Below are positions 17,009 through 25,079 of a stretch of 64,000 nucleotides of DNA, in pieces. The notes under the pieces are model-generated. The model was not told the DNA's origin. It worked only from the letters and a program-made list of their open reading frames with translations, and searched no databases. Location: positions 186,001 through 250,000 of the forward strand of contig CAVQWH010000001.1 of NCBI GenBank assembly GCA_963717595.1, read 5' to 3'. The stretch comes from CAVQWH01 sp963717595. Lineage in GTDB: Bacteria > Patescibacteriota > Saccharimonadia > Saccharimonadales > Saccharimonadaceae. Numbering within the stretch: the first letter of the stretch is position 1; each line of letters starts with the position of its first letter. A program made the position numbers and the translations under genes.

Positions 17009-17632
17009 TTAGTTGGTCTGTAAAAGATTATCGGTGTCTACTAAAACAGTAGGGTCTCGACCTATAATGTCACTAATAAATTTATCTTTTATACTTAAAC
17101 GATAGTAAAAATTATCATAGTCCATAGTAGCATAATTAAGAGGCCTGCCTTCTTCCGTTTCAAATTTTTTTATCAACTTCCTAACCTGGTAAGTAGTAGG
17201 TGAGCCAACTAAAAGAACATCAACTTGAGTAGATGGGTTGCCTATCAACCCGCCGCTCAGTAAAGCTACGCGCACATTACCTACCTGTTCAACATGCTTT
17301 TTCCATGGGTGGGAATGTGGCTGTGGTTGCGAAGCATCACTCTTAGTTTGGCTAGCACTAGTAGAGGGCTGCTCATCACTAAACATTTGCTTCAAAGGAA
17401 CATAGTACTCATAATCTTTGTTCACTTTATAGTAAAGCTTGTTATCCGCACTATCGCTATCATTTTTAATAATTCCTAATTCCAGAAGATTAGCTAGTTC
17501 ACGGCGAACAGAATTTATTTGTTCATCTATTTTACGGGTAATTTCGCGTACATAAAATGCTCTTTCTGGATTGCTTAAAAAGAGATTTAATAATTTTACC
17601 CTCGTTTTTGAACCAAATAGATGCTCAACCAT
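17009..17632 (-). CDS. Winged-helix DNA-binding protein with a C-terminal nucleotidyltransferase-like region
   Basis: 207 residues. Residues 1-75 read as a winged helix (FGSKTRVKLLNLFLSNPERA, YVREITRKI, SVRRELANLLELGIIK, KLYYKVNKDYEYY), like ArsR/MarR-type regulators. A Ser/Gln-rich linker follows (~88-110), then a region with VRVALLSGGLIG and VDVLLVGS resembling a minimal nucleotidyltransferase fold. Such proteins are often found in CPR genomes; the regulated genes are unknown. It sits between miaA and the MBL-fold gene, all on the minus strand. Confidence 0.75.
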   Translation of the reverse strand: MVEHLFGSKTRVKLLNLFLSNPERAFYVREITRKIDEQINSVRRELANLLELGIIKNDSDSADNKLYYKVNKDYEYYVPLKQMFSDEQPSTSASQTKSDASQPQPHSHPWKKHVEQVGNVRVALLSGGLIGNPSTQVDVLLVGSPTTYQVRKLIKKFETEEGRPLNYATMDYDNFYYRLSIKDKFISDIIGRDPTVLVDTDNLLQTN

Positions 17633-17653
17633 ACTTCACTATGTTAGCATGTT

Positions 17654-18536
17654 CTAACCTATGTGGCGAGATTCTAAAAGTTGAGAAATATATTGTTCAG
17701 CATCCTCAAGGCTAAGCCACCTTATATAAGGATTACGCTTTAGCCAAGTCAATTGGCGTTTAGCCAGCCTCCAGTCTAAAGTAGTAAATTTTTCTTCAGC
17801 CTGTACCTTATTAAGGCTACCTTCGTTTACTTTCCTCGCCAGTCTATAAATATTAGCGGTCATGGCTTCAGATTCCCAACCATATTTTTGAGCAAGCTGA
17901 ACCGATTCTTCAATAACTCCAGAATTAAACATCTCTTGTGCCCTGTTAGAGATCCTTTGCCGCAGTGTTGTCCTTTCTGTTGAAATTCCTACAATAAAAC
18001 AATTGCTTATAGGTTTTTTGCTTTTTTTATAGTTAATACCTTGTTGCTCAATGGCTCTAATAACATAGCGTTTGTTGTATTTATTATCAGGAAGAGGAAT
18101 GTTGTTTTCTTCACACCTATCCCATAGTCGCTTAACTGTCCAGTGATTCGAGGTGGCTCCTAAACTCAGGCTCTGCTTTAGGTCCAAATTGGTAATCAAA
18201 AACTATGCTATCAACGTACAGACCTGTACCTCCTACTAAAAAAGGGACTTTACTACGGCTTCGTATATCGCTAATTACTTTTAAAGCCAGTTCCTTAAAA
18301 TCAGCAGCAGTAAAATGTTGTCCCGGCTCTACCACATCAAGTAAATGGTGTTTTACTTCTTTTTGTTGACTGGCAGTAGGCTTTGCGGTTCCTATATCCA
18401 TACCTTTATAGACAGTGCGTGAATCCGCACAAATAATTTCACCGCCATACTTCTTAGCTAATTTTAGTGCCAAAGAGCTTTTGCCGCTCGCGGTAGGGCC
18501 AGCAATAACAATTAGTGGCTTACTGGAGGATGCCAT
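17654..18536 (-). CDS. miaA: tRNA dimethylallyltransferase (one frameshift)
   Basis: Adds the isopentenyl group to A37 of tRNAs reading UNN codons. The N-terminal part has the P-loop GPTASGKSSLAL, ADSRTVYKGMDIGTAKPT, HHLLDVVEP and GGTGLYVDSIV. The C-terminal part contains NKRYVIRAIEQQG, FIVGISTERTTLRQRI and QLTWLKRNPYIRWL. The two parts lie in different frames that meet at 18140-18141: removing one base of the CC pair gives LESLTVKRLWDRCE. An extra base is likely a sequence error. The start overlaps the end of the ATL gene by 25 bases, so thrS, ATL and miaA form one operon. Confidence 0.92.
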
Positions 18537-18844
18537 CTTTTTTTCTCAAAGTCTATAACTATAAAATCATCAGAAACAGCTACCCCCTCTGCTTCCAGAT
18601 CTTTCCGGTGGCCTTCTTTGCCGCCATAATATCCACTAGCTAGCCCACCGTACCTATTAACAACCCTCTGCCAAGGTAGTTCTGGAGGCCCAAAATGCGC
18701 TAGTCCGCCCACGATCCTTGCAGCGTAGGCGTGCCCACAAAGCACGGCAATATCACCGTAAGTCATTACCCTGCCTTCAGGAATTTTAGCAACTAACGAA
18801 TACACTTCTTCTTTAAAAAGTTTGTCTGGGGCAGCATTGCTCAT
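18512..18844 (-). CDS. Alkyltransferase-like protein (ATL)
   Basis: 110-residue MGMT-fold protein of the Ada/YbaZ/Atl1 family. The reactive PCHR motif of true O6-alkylguanine transferases is replaced by PWQR at residues 57-60, so it cannot accept alkyl groups; ATL proteins instead flip alkylguanine and hand it to nucleotide excision repair. The IPEGRVMTYGDIA and AARIVGGLA DNA-binding helix motifs are intact. Its ATG overlaps the thrS stop (ATGA), showing translational coupling. Confidence 0.9.
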   Translation of the reverse strand: MSNAAPDKLFKEEVYSLVAKIPEGRVMTYGDIAVLCGHAYAARIVGGLAHFGPPELPWQRVVNRYGGLASGYYGGKEGHRKDLEAEGVAVSDDFIVIDFEKKRWHPPVSH

Positions 18845-20694
18845 AATGAAGAGTTTTGTGCACGGCTACGGACTTCATTAGAAACCGATTTAATGAAGCT
18901 TTCGTAAGAATAAGCCTCGTCTTTGCGTTCTTTGACTGCCAAATCAGATCTTACCCTTGGAGAAACTTGGTTAGTTTTTAGCTCTTTCTCGCCTACTACC
19001 ACGGTATATGGAATTTTCATTAACTCGGCGTTGCGAATCTTCTTGCCCACTGATTCATTAGAGTTATCTACTTTTACACGAAGCCCTAAATCACGCGCCT
19101 GTTTAGACAGCTTATTCGCAAATTCTGTAAATAATCAACCTTCCTGATTAACTGTAATAACTCTGATTTGTTCTGGCGCTAGCCAAACCGGAAACTTACC
19201 TGCGGTATGCTCAATTAAAATACCTATAAACCGCTCTAATGATCCATATATTACTCTATGAATAACTATTGGTGTTTTTTCTTTGCCATCCCTATCAGTA
19301 TATTTAAGGTTAAAGCGTAGTGGCTGCTGAAAATCAAGTTGAATAGTTCCCATTTGCCACGGTCGCCCTAAGACATCTTTCATTAAAATATCAATTTTCG
19401 GCCCGTAGAACGCACCATCGCCTTCCTCAACAAAATATTCTTGGCCACTTTCTTCTAATATTTCTTTCAAAGTCGCTTCAGCTTTATCCCATAGCTTTGC
19501 ATCGCCCATAAATTTATCGGGGCGCGTTCCAAGTCTGAAAGCATATGACATATTAAATATTGAATAGAAACGATCAGTTATCTCGAAGATACGCTTATAT
19601 TCTTCTTTGATTTGGTCTTCGCTTACAAAAATATGAGCGTCATCTTGACGAAACTCCCTAACCCGTAGTAAGCCATTAAGAGTTCCTGATCGTTCATAGC
19701 GATGTAATGGATCCGTGTCACTTAGGCGAAGTGGTAAATCACGATAAGAGTGCTGCCTACTATCAAACACTAGCATAGCGTTAGGGCAGTTCATAGCCTT
19801 CAAACCATACACCTCGCCCTCTTCTGTTTCTTCAGTAGTAAACATCTCTTCCCAATAGTGATCAAAATGGCCAGAAGTTTCGTAAAGTTCTTTTTTGTTA
19901 ATAAGAGGTGATACAATTTCTTGATAATCCCGCTTATCATGTTCTTCGCGCCAAAATCCCACTAATTCGTTATAAAGTGCCACTCCTTTTGGCAACCAAT
20001 ATGGCATCCCTGGAGCAGTCTTATGGAAGAAGAACAAATCCAACTCTTGCCCCAACTTACGATGATCGCGTTTCTTTGCTTCTTCTAAATTATTTATATA
20101 CTCACCTAGCTCTGCCTTAGACTCAAAAGCCACGCCATACAGTCTCTGCATCTGGGGATTGGTTTCTTTGCCGCGCCAATACGCCCCTGCTACTCGCAAA
20201 AGCTTAAAAGCTCCAACTTCGCTGGTGTTTTTAACATGAGGACCACGACAAAGATCTGTAAAATCGCCATTTTGATAAAATGACACTTCCTCTACCGCAG
20301 CTTTATCACCAGAAGGTAGTCCTAGTTCTTCACTATCTAAATCTTTAGCAACAGTAGTCCCATATCTTTTAAGGTCGTTTAGCAACTCCTCTTTATAAGG
20401 CTGGTTGTTTTTTTGCGCCCAGGCGATTGCATCGTTAATGTTTTTGTCTGACTGCACAAAATCTTGCGATTCTTTAACAATTTTGCGCATCTCAGATTCA
20501 ATCTTTTTAAAATCGTCAGTAGATATAGTAACTTTGGGTATATCAATGTCATAGTAAAAGCCGTTGTCTACTACTGGCCCTACGCCAAACTTGGCTTCCG
20601 GCCACAGTCTTTGAACTGCAGCTGCAGTAATGTGGGCTAAACTGTGCCTCATTGCATATAAATGATCATTTTTACTTGTCATAACTTCTAGCAT
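18841..20694 (-). CDS. thrS: Threonyl-tRNA synthetase with one in-frame TGA
   Basis: Charges tRNA-Thr. It lacks the N-terminal TGS domain: after seven residues the editing domain begins (HLYAMRHSLAHITAAAVQRLW). The class II core shows MNCPNAML, LRLSDTDPLHRYERSGTLNG, EFRQDDAHIF and VIYGSLERFIGILIEHTAG. The frame stops at TGA (19135-19137) after RVITVNQEG, but the same frame continues LFTEFANKLSKQARDLGL, then ESVGKKIRNAELMKIPY, the anticodon-binding domain, to a TGA at 18841. Without that domain the enzyme would not function normally. Either a base-call error or a nonsense/readthrough site. Confidence 0.95.
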
Positions 20695-20747
20695 TGTAAC
20701 ACATAGATTGCGCCTGGCCTCTGTTTTTGTTACTCTTTATTGGTAAC

Positions 20748-20824
20748 GGGCTCTTAGCTCAGTTGGCTAGAGCGCATCCTTGACGTGGATGAGGTCAGAG
20801 GTTCGAGTCCTTTAGAGCCCACCA
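20748..20824 (+). tRNA. tRNA-Val (anticodon GAC)
   Basis: Acceptor GGGCTCT/AGAGCCC, anticodon stem CATCC/GGATG with loop TTGACGT (GAC), T-loop TTCGAGT, discriminator A, encoded CCA. Confidence 0.97.
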
Positions 20825-20875
20825 TTAATTTCATTAATATACTTCTTGTGATATATTACGCGGCACCCACAACTA

Positions 20876-20904
20876 TTGACTTATTATAGCACTTATGCTA
20901 ATGT
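20876..20904 (+). promoter_or_regulatory. Promoter of the 39-residue ORF
   Basis: TTGACT (20876-20881), 17 bases, TAATGT (20899-20904). The ATG at 20912 is 7 bases further, where transcription itself should begin, predicting a leaderless mRNA. Confidence 0.6.
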
Positions 20905-20911
20905 AATAAGC

Positions 20912-21031
20912 ATGAGTGATACACATAAAAATCATTCCGCCGAATCTAAGCTTGCAAAGTTTAAGCTGTTTTACGAGTACGACACTACTACTGATGAAGT
21001 GCGTGCAAATATCAAACAGCGTTCTTCTTAA
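20912..21031 (+). CDS. Small hypothetical protein, 39 residues
   Basis: Reads MSDTHKNHSAESKLAKFKLF then YEYDTTTDEVRANIKQRSS and stops. It is charged, predicted mostly helical, with no membrane segment. Support comes from a good promoter that places transcription at its ATG, and from its position alone in the gap between tRNA-Val and nrdR. Not recognised. It could be a chance ORF. Confidence 0.5.
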   Translation: MSDTHKNHSAESKLAKFKLFYEYDTTTDEVRANIKQRSS

Positions 21032-21091
21032 TTTAGTTGTTTACCACAATTTTTAGAGCTTTTTCCACTAGCTTTTTAAACAGCTACATGT

Positions 21092-21101
21092 CAATATATA
21101 G
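21092..21101 (+). promoter_or_regulatory. Probable NrdR box
   Basis: CAATATATAG fits all ten core positions of the published NrdR-box consensus (CwAtATaTwG) and lies inside a longer CATG...CATG palindrome. It ends 3 bases before the nrdR ATG, indicating autoregulation and a leaderless transcript. Confidence 0.55.
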
Positions 21102-21103
21102 GC

Positions 21104-21517
21104 ATGTTATGTATACATTGTCTGCATCCTAAAACATCTGTGACAAACTCCCGAACTCACCTTAAAACGCCTCAAGTATGGCGGCGAAGGCAGTGTAATA
21201 AATGCAAGAAAACCTTCACTACTTACGAAAGAGTCTCTGCTATCGATGAAATACAGTGCCAGAAATTAAATGGTAAAAAAGTTAAATATAACTTTGGCCA
21301 CCTAATATTGGATATTGCAGCTTGCTTTGATCATGCCCCTGATAAAAGAGCTGAGAAGGCCTACTGGTTAGCTAAAACTGTTGAAGATAACATTTTACTA
21401 ACAGGACACACTACTATCTCTACTAAAGAAGTAGCGCAAATCGTACATAAAACAATGAAGCCCTTTGATAACTTTGCAGCTATACAGTTTGCCGCACGGC
21501 ATAACAAATCTATTTAG
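21104..21517 (+). CDS. nrdR: NrdR-type transcriptional repressor
   Basis: 137 residues. The N-terminal zinc ribbon has Cys3, Cys6, Cys31 and Cys34 with RRRQCNKCKKTFTTYERV, and the remainder is an ATP-cone that senses ATP/dATP. NrdR represses ribonucleotide reductase genes when dATP is high. No nrd gene lies in this window, so its other targets are elsewhere. The gene starts at the NrdR box without a Shine-Dalgarno and its stop overlaps the convergent glycosyltransferase gene by 4 bases. Confidence 0.9.
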   Translation: MLCIHCLHPKTSVTNSRTHLKTPQVWRRRQCNKCKKTFTTYERVSAIDEIQCQKLNGKKVKYNFGHLILDIAACFDHAPDKRAEKAYWLAKTVEDNILLTGHTTISTKEVAQIVHKTMKPFDNFAAIQFAARHNKSI

Positions 21518-23169
21518 GAATTTTTATTTTTCTTACTAGAGTCAACTACTGCTTTCTCTGTAACATCAAATTTATCTAAATACTTACCTAGTAGCAGATG
21601 TGTTTGAGAGTTAAAAGCAGAGCTTGCCGTATATACAATAGCTGTAACGGGCATAAGGATCCACTGAAGCAACATAAAAGCCGTCCTGTGGCGCTTGTAA
21701 CGCTCTGGGCGCGGCGGAAGCATCTTAAATGATAGAAATACCGTTATGAATAATCCAATCAGTGCTACTTGCTGTATACGGCTTACAATGATTGGTAATT
21801 CATGAGCAACTATACTGCGCGCAGCTTCGTTGTTTAAAAATAATGGCACCCAAGCGCCAAAAGCTACTATCACCGGTAAAGCAGCTAGAGTTACGTGACC
21901 GTCTATCAACCTTAATAAACGTGCAGTAGCCGGCCAAAATGGAGCGGAGCGTTTCTTGGTAAAGATACGAGTAGCTACATAGGCTATATCCGAAGCCCCA
22001 TAAGCCCAGCGCCGAAGCTGAATAAACTGCGCTTTTAGAGTTTTGGTATATTTTTCAGTTAACACTGCATCTTGATAAATCGGTACATAAATCGGTACCA
22101 CTCCGTAGTTTCCGTCAAAGTAGAAGTAGCTACGCCAATATTGATGGCCGTCTTCTACGATAGTTCGTACACTCCAAAAGTCCATTTTCTCCAAAGCTTC
22201 CATACCCTGAGAATGGGAAGCAAAGTTACGCAGAGAATACGGCCTCATTGAGCTAATAATATTCCAAAATGAATTACCGGTAGCAACCACGCGCATAGGC
22301 GCCGGTGCATCCCATATGTTATTCAAGAATAGCGAAATTGGCTGAAATGCTAAATGTAGCCGGTCTAAGTGGGCTATGTAGGCATAGGTAACGTACGAAA
22401 AATACCCTTTATGTGGCTGGTTATCACTATCTAAAGTCGTAACTATTACACGATTAGAAGAGATTTTTTTATTTTTAAGCCACTTTTGTAAAAAGCGGCC
22501 AGCATGTGTGATATTTCCGCCCTTACCTACAACCTCACCTGGCAAGTCTTTGGGGTGTTTTACGGTGTGGAATACAAAAAAGTCTTCACCAAATTCTTGT
22601 TTTAGCTTTTTAACAATTTGCTTAGTATCTTTGCCACCACGTTCCTCATAAGCAATCGTAAGTATGATCTGGTCGTTAGGATAATCAGTATCTTTTACCG
22701 CCTGAACAGTTGGGCGTAAAACATCCAAACTTTCATTATACGTTGCAATAATAACAGCATTATATAAACTGGAAGGCAGTGGATACTCACCCTTCTTGGC
22801 CTTTTTAATTGTTTCTAGAGTTTTTAAGTGATTATTAAACCCCCACTTATGGGCTTTTAAAGGTTCAGACTTTTGGTAGTTTTTCAGAGCTTTGGAAGGG
22901 TTCTCTAGGTCGTCTAGCCTTTGTCTCCAGTTAACTTTCTGAGCCTTTTCTAGTACTTGTCTTCCCTGAAATGTACGAAAAGCGATGCCTATAGCCTTAA
23001 TAAACATAGTTAAAATGAAAAACAGTAAATAAATGCTAGCCCACAAAGGATTGATTAAGCTCAGTATTACCAGCACAATAATCGACCCATAGCTTAGCAA
23101 GCCGGGTAGTATTTCAAAGAAGCGATAAGCTTTAGTTCGTTTTCCTAATGGGATATCTATATCTGTCAT
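21514..23169 (-). CDS. Membrane-bound family 2 glycosyltransferase
   Basis: 551 residues with about two N-terminal membrane helices, a cytoplasmic GT-A domain and three to four C-terminal helices. Catalytic signatures: YNAVIIATYNES, the TLDSDNQPHKGY DxD-type motif, a VEDGHQYWRSYFYFDG segment and QLRRWAYG, the QxxRW motif of processive polymerases such as cellulose, hyaluronan or poly-GlcNAc synthases. It probably polymerises or exports a surface sugar polymer. It overlaps the following membrane-protein gene start by 1 base, so the two likely work together. The sugar substrate cannot be inferred. Confidence 0.88.
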   Translation of the reverse strand: MTDIDIPLGKRTKAYRFFEILPGLLSYGSIIVLVILSLINPLWASIYLLFFILTMFIKAIGIAFRTFQGRQVLEKAQKVNWRQRLDDLENPSKALKNYQKSEPLKAHKWGFNNHLKTLETIKKAKKGEYPLPSSLYNAVIIATYNESLDVLRPTVQAVKDTDYPNDQIILTIAYEERGGKDTKQIVKKLKQEFGEDFFVFHTVKHPKDLPGEVVGKGGNITHAGRFLQKWLKNKKISSNRVIVTTLDSDNQPHKGYFSYVTYAYIAHLDRLHLAFQPISLFLNNIWDAPAPMRVVATGNSFWNIISSMRPYSLRNFASHSQGMEALEKMDFWSVRTIVEDGHQYWRSYFYFDGNYGVVPIYVPIYQDAVLTEKYTKTLKAQFIQLRRWAYGASDIAYVATRIFTKKRSAPFWPATARLLRLIDGHVTLAALPVIVAFGAWVPLFLNNEAARSIVAHELPIIVSRIQQVALIGLFITVFLSFKMLPPRPERYKRHRTAFMLLQWILMPVTAIVYTASSAFNSQTHLLLGKYLDKFDVTEKAVVDSSKKNKNS

Positions 23170-23540
23170 TATGGCAACGATACCATATTGAGGATGGCAA
23201 ATATTATAAAGTAAGCAATTACCAGCACGCCAACACTAAGACCAAGAAATACCAAGGTTAAGCGACTGCCCTTGCGCTCGTAAAGCTTCAGGCCTATTAG
23301 CGTATGAAGAATCAACACTATTAGCCCAAACGCTACAAAGTTAAATAAATAGTACCAAGGGCTAGAATATAGCTTTGTATCCCCAAAAGCGGTATAGCGC
23401 GTAAGTGTTTGAAGCTCGCTGTAATGTACCTGAAAAGCCGTTAATACAACAAGAAAAACAGATAAAAAGAACATAACGGCCCATGTTGCTACTATGGTCC
23501 TGTGCTTTGCTGCTGCGATAAGAGTGTCTTTTATCTTCAT
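23169..23540 (-). CDS. Small membrane protein paired with the glycosyltransferase
   Basis: 123 residues with three hydrophobic segments (about 17-38, 63-86 and 93-118), a basic N-terminus and the loop LKLYERKGSRLT. It sits directly upstream of the GT2 gene and overlaps it by one base, so coupled translation is expected. Not recognised; likely an accessory subunit of the glycosyltransferase or a polymer export helper. Confidence 0.7.
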   Translation of the reverse strand: MKIKDTLIAAAKHRTIVATWAVMFFLSVFLVVLTAFQVHYSELQTLTRYTAFGDTKLYSSPWYYLFNFVAFGLIVLILHTLIGLKLYERKGSRLTLVFLGLSVGVLVIAYFIIFAILNMVSLP

Positions 23541-23547
23541 AGTTATT

Positions 23548-23622
23548 TGGTGCGGGCACAGAGAATTGAACTCTGCTCTCGACCTTGGGAAGGTCGCATA
23601 TTAGCCACTATACGATACCCGC
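23548..23622 (-). tRNA. tRNA-Gly (anticodon CCC)
   Basis: Acceptor GCGGGTA/TGCCCGC, anticodon stem CGACC/GGTCG with loop TTCCCAA, discriminator A, encoded CCA. Confidence 0.95.
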
Positions 23623-23631
23623 GCATAATTG

Positions 23632-23707
23632 TGGAGCCGCTGACCGGATTTGAACCGGTGACCTACGCTTTACGAAAGCGCCGCTCTGCCAGCTGAGCTA
23701 CAGCGGC
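23632..23707 (-). tRNA. tRNA-Thr (anticodon CGT)
   Basis: Acceptor GCCGCTG/CAGCGGC, anticodon loop TTCGTAA on a 5-bp stem, T-arm ACCGG/CCGGT, encoded CCA. Nine bases from tRNA-Gly on the same strand, so probably co-transcribed. Confidence 0.95.
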
Positions 23708-23814
23708 ACTAAACACCAGATTATTATAGCAGTTATCAGGTTTTTTAGGAAAATATTTACCCCTGTTGCGCGCTGATTAAAAAACTGTTACCATAATCTA
23801 GTCTTATAGGTCAT

Positions 23815-23891
23815 GGGCTCGTAGTGAAGTTGGCCTATCACGCCTCCCTGTCACGGAGGAGATCGCCGGTTCGAATCCGGTCGGCCCGCCA
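23815..23891 (+). tRNA. tRNA-Asp (anticodon GTC), one acceptor base missing
   Basis: Anticodon stem CCTCC/GGAGG with loop CTGTCAC, T-loop TTCGAAT, discriminator G and CCA fit tRNA-Asp. The 3' acceptor strand reads CGGCCC where the 5' strand GGGCTCG requires CGGGCCC: one G is missing at 23883-23884, probably a homopolymer error. Confidence 0.9.
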
Positions 23892-23893
23892 TG

Positions 23894-23926
23894 AAAAGTG
23901 AGTCACCTTATTGGTGGCTCATTTTT
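23894..23926 (+). terminator. Terminator after tRNA-Asp
   Basis: 9-base stem with one G-U pair (TGAGTCACC with GGTGGCTCA), 5-base loop and TTTTT tail, starting 3 bases after the tRNA CCA. Confidence 0.8.
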
Positions 23927-23939
23927 CATATTAGAGTTT

Positions 23940-24071
23940 CTGGCCGGATGAGAACCGGAGGTTCGGCGGACGAGGAGCGCAGGCCAAGAGCCAAGCTGGC
24001 TTGGTTTCTTGCCGAGCACCACAGGAAGGAGTGCGAAGTGCTAGCTGAGCGCGATATCCGGTCGGCCGCCA
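23940..24071. other. GC-rich structured segment ending in a partial tRNA-Asp copy
   Basis: About 130 bases of much higher GC than the flanks, without a credible gene. GGCCGGAT at the left end faces ATCCGG and GGCC at the right end, and inside are AACC/GGTT, AGCCA/TGGCT and GCAC/GTGC hairpins. It may be a relic of a mobile element or a processed RNA. No function can be assigned. Confidence 0.4.
24056..24071 (+). repeat. Partial duplicate of the tRNA-Asp 3' end
   Basis: ATCCGGTCGGCCGCCA here matches 23875-23891 (ATCCGGTCGGCCCGCCA) except for one C. Direct repeats of a tRNA 3' end on both sides of a foreign-looking segment are typical attachment-site scars. Confidence 0.5.
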
Positions 24072-24072
24072 T

Positions 24073-24102
24073 TTGACTTTATAGAAGTTAATATTGTATA
24101 GT
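24073..24102 (+). promoter_or_regulatory. Promoter of the 64-residue ORF
   Basis: TTGACT (24073-24078), 18 bases, TATAGT (24097-24102), 40 bases before the AAAGGA ribosome binding site and ATG. Confidence 0.65.
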
Positions 24103-24148
24103 TTAATTAATTCTTACCTTAGGACACGAATTTTAGGGAAAGGAATGC

Positions 24149-24343
24149 ATGCTACTAGAAGAGGTTGGCATATTCGTTACCGGTGGTTTCGGCCATGTAT
24201 CCGAAGCTATAGACGAAGCTATTAAACTAGCAAAGTCCCAAGACTGCGCAGTAGCTCTGGAGTTCAATGAAGTTCTGGTCAGGATCGAAGCCGACTCAAA
24301 TCCAGACCTGATTTTCCAAAAATGGAGCAAAGCGCGAGAATAG
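24149..24343 (+). CDS. Hypothetical protein, 64 residues
   Basis: Acidic cytoplasmic-type protein beginning MLLEEVGIFVTGGFGHVSEA, with a beta-alpha-beta look and no membrane segment. It has a full expression signature: promoter at 24073-24102, AAAGGA four to five bases before ATG, and a terminator at 24393-24449. Not recognised. Lying next to a tRNA-end duplication, it may be accessory DNA. Confidence 0.65.
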   Translation: MLLEEVGIFVTGGFGHVSEAIDEAIKLAKSQDCAVALEFNEVLVRIEADSNPDLIFQKWSKARE

Positions 24344-24392
24344 ATCAGAAGAACAAAACACAAGCTTACGCCGTTACACGCTCTTCTGGGCT

Positions 24393-24449
24393 AGCCCTGC
24401 ATTATCCACATTAGCAATAAGCTCTTGCGGCAAACGCAGGGCTTTTTGC
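24393..24449 (+). terminator. Terminator of the 64-residue ORF
   Basis: 8-bp stem AGCCCTGC (24393-24400) with GCAGGGCT (24436-24443), an internal GCAA/TTGC hairpin and a TTTTT tail. Confidence 0.7.
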
Positions 24450-24470
24450 TAATTCAGCATACTCTATCAT

Positions 24471-24499
24471 TTGCAATTTTATAATTATAATGATATTAT
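24471..24499 (+). promoter_or_regulatory. Promoter of the 134-residue exported protein
   Basis: TTGCAA (24471-24476), 17 bases, TATTAT (24494-24499), about 35 bases before the AAAGGA ribosome binding site. Confidence 0.6.
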
Positions 24500-24539
24500 A
24501 TAGAAATCGTCGGTTTTCATTTCAAGCGAAAGGATAACG

Positions 24540-24944
24540 ATGAGCACCAAACGTAACTGGGTATTCCTTGCCATATGTGGCACTATGCTGATAGCATTTT
24601 CTGCAGTTGTAGTACTAGGCTTCAGCAACAGTGGCGCGCAGTACGAATACAAAGTGGACCTCTATGGTAAGATTGGACATCACAGTCCGTACATACCACC
24701 TCCAGGATTCAAGCGGGCTTACATTAATCAGCTGGAGCTAGCAAGCGCCATCTGTGCAGCCGACGAAAGTGACAAGCCCACGACTAAACTGTGGAATCGT
24801 TACGAAAGTCGCAAAAAAGCTCTTGATGTTCGGCTAGCCAAGCTTGGCTATGCAGCCAGTCCTTCAAAGGATGGCTGGCTGCTATATGGTTTACGGCTTG
24901 ATAACGGAAGTGTTGTAGCCTCCTCCTGTACGGGAGTAGGATAA
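24540..24944 (+). CDS. Membrane-anchored or secreted hypothetical protein
   Basis: 134 residues. After MSTKRNW comes one hydrophobic stretch (about 8-30) acting as signal anchor, then a soluble domain with SPYIPPPGFKRAYI, two cysteines (in AICAADES and SSCTGVG) that could form a disulfide outside, and a Lys/Arg-rich helix. AAAGGA lies 6 bases upstream of ATG. Codon use is richer in G and C than in neighbours, which with the tRNA-adjacent position suggests acquisition. Not recognised. Confidence 0.65.
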   Translation: MSTKRNWVFLAICGTMLIAFSAVVVLGFSNSGAQYEYKVDLYGKIGHHSPYIPPPGFKRAYINQLELASAICAADESDKPTTKLWNRYESRKKALDVRLAKLGYAASPSKDGWLLYGLRLDNGSVVASSCTGVG

Positions 24945-24956
24945 AATCCATAACAA

Positions 24957-25013
24957 CTCCAGGATTGATAAGCTGAGAAAGCCTCAGCGAAGCAGGCCTC
25001 GCCTCTCCTGGAG
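24957..25013. other. Branched inverted-repeat element
   Basis: CTCCAGGA (24957-24964) pairs with TCCTGGAG (25006-25013). Inside, GCTGAG pairs with CTCAGC (24972-24988) and GCGA with TCGC (24987-25002), giving a Y-shaped fold. It lies in the 3' untranslated part of the 134-residue gene, upstream of a terminator. Confidence 0.45.
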
Positions 25014-25029
25014 CCAAACCCCCTGAAAA

Positions 25030-25064
25030 TGCAGTAACCCTGCATGAGTAGGGGTTATTTTTTG
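25030..25064 (+). terminator. Terminator upstream of the DUF1653 gene
   Basis: AACCC (25036-25040) with GGGTT (25052-25056) followed by ATTTTTTG. An overlapping GCA/TGC pairing offers an alternative fold. Confidence 0.6.
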
Positions 25065-25079
25065 TTATTATTTAGTTAT

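Noticed and set aside
24784..25045. Minus-strand open frames opposite the 134-residue gene
   Set aside because: They are antisense shadows of a gene with promoter and ribosome binding site, and run through the inverted-repeat element.
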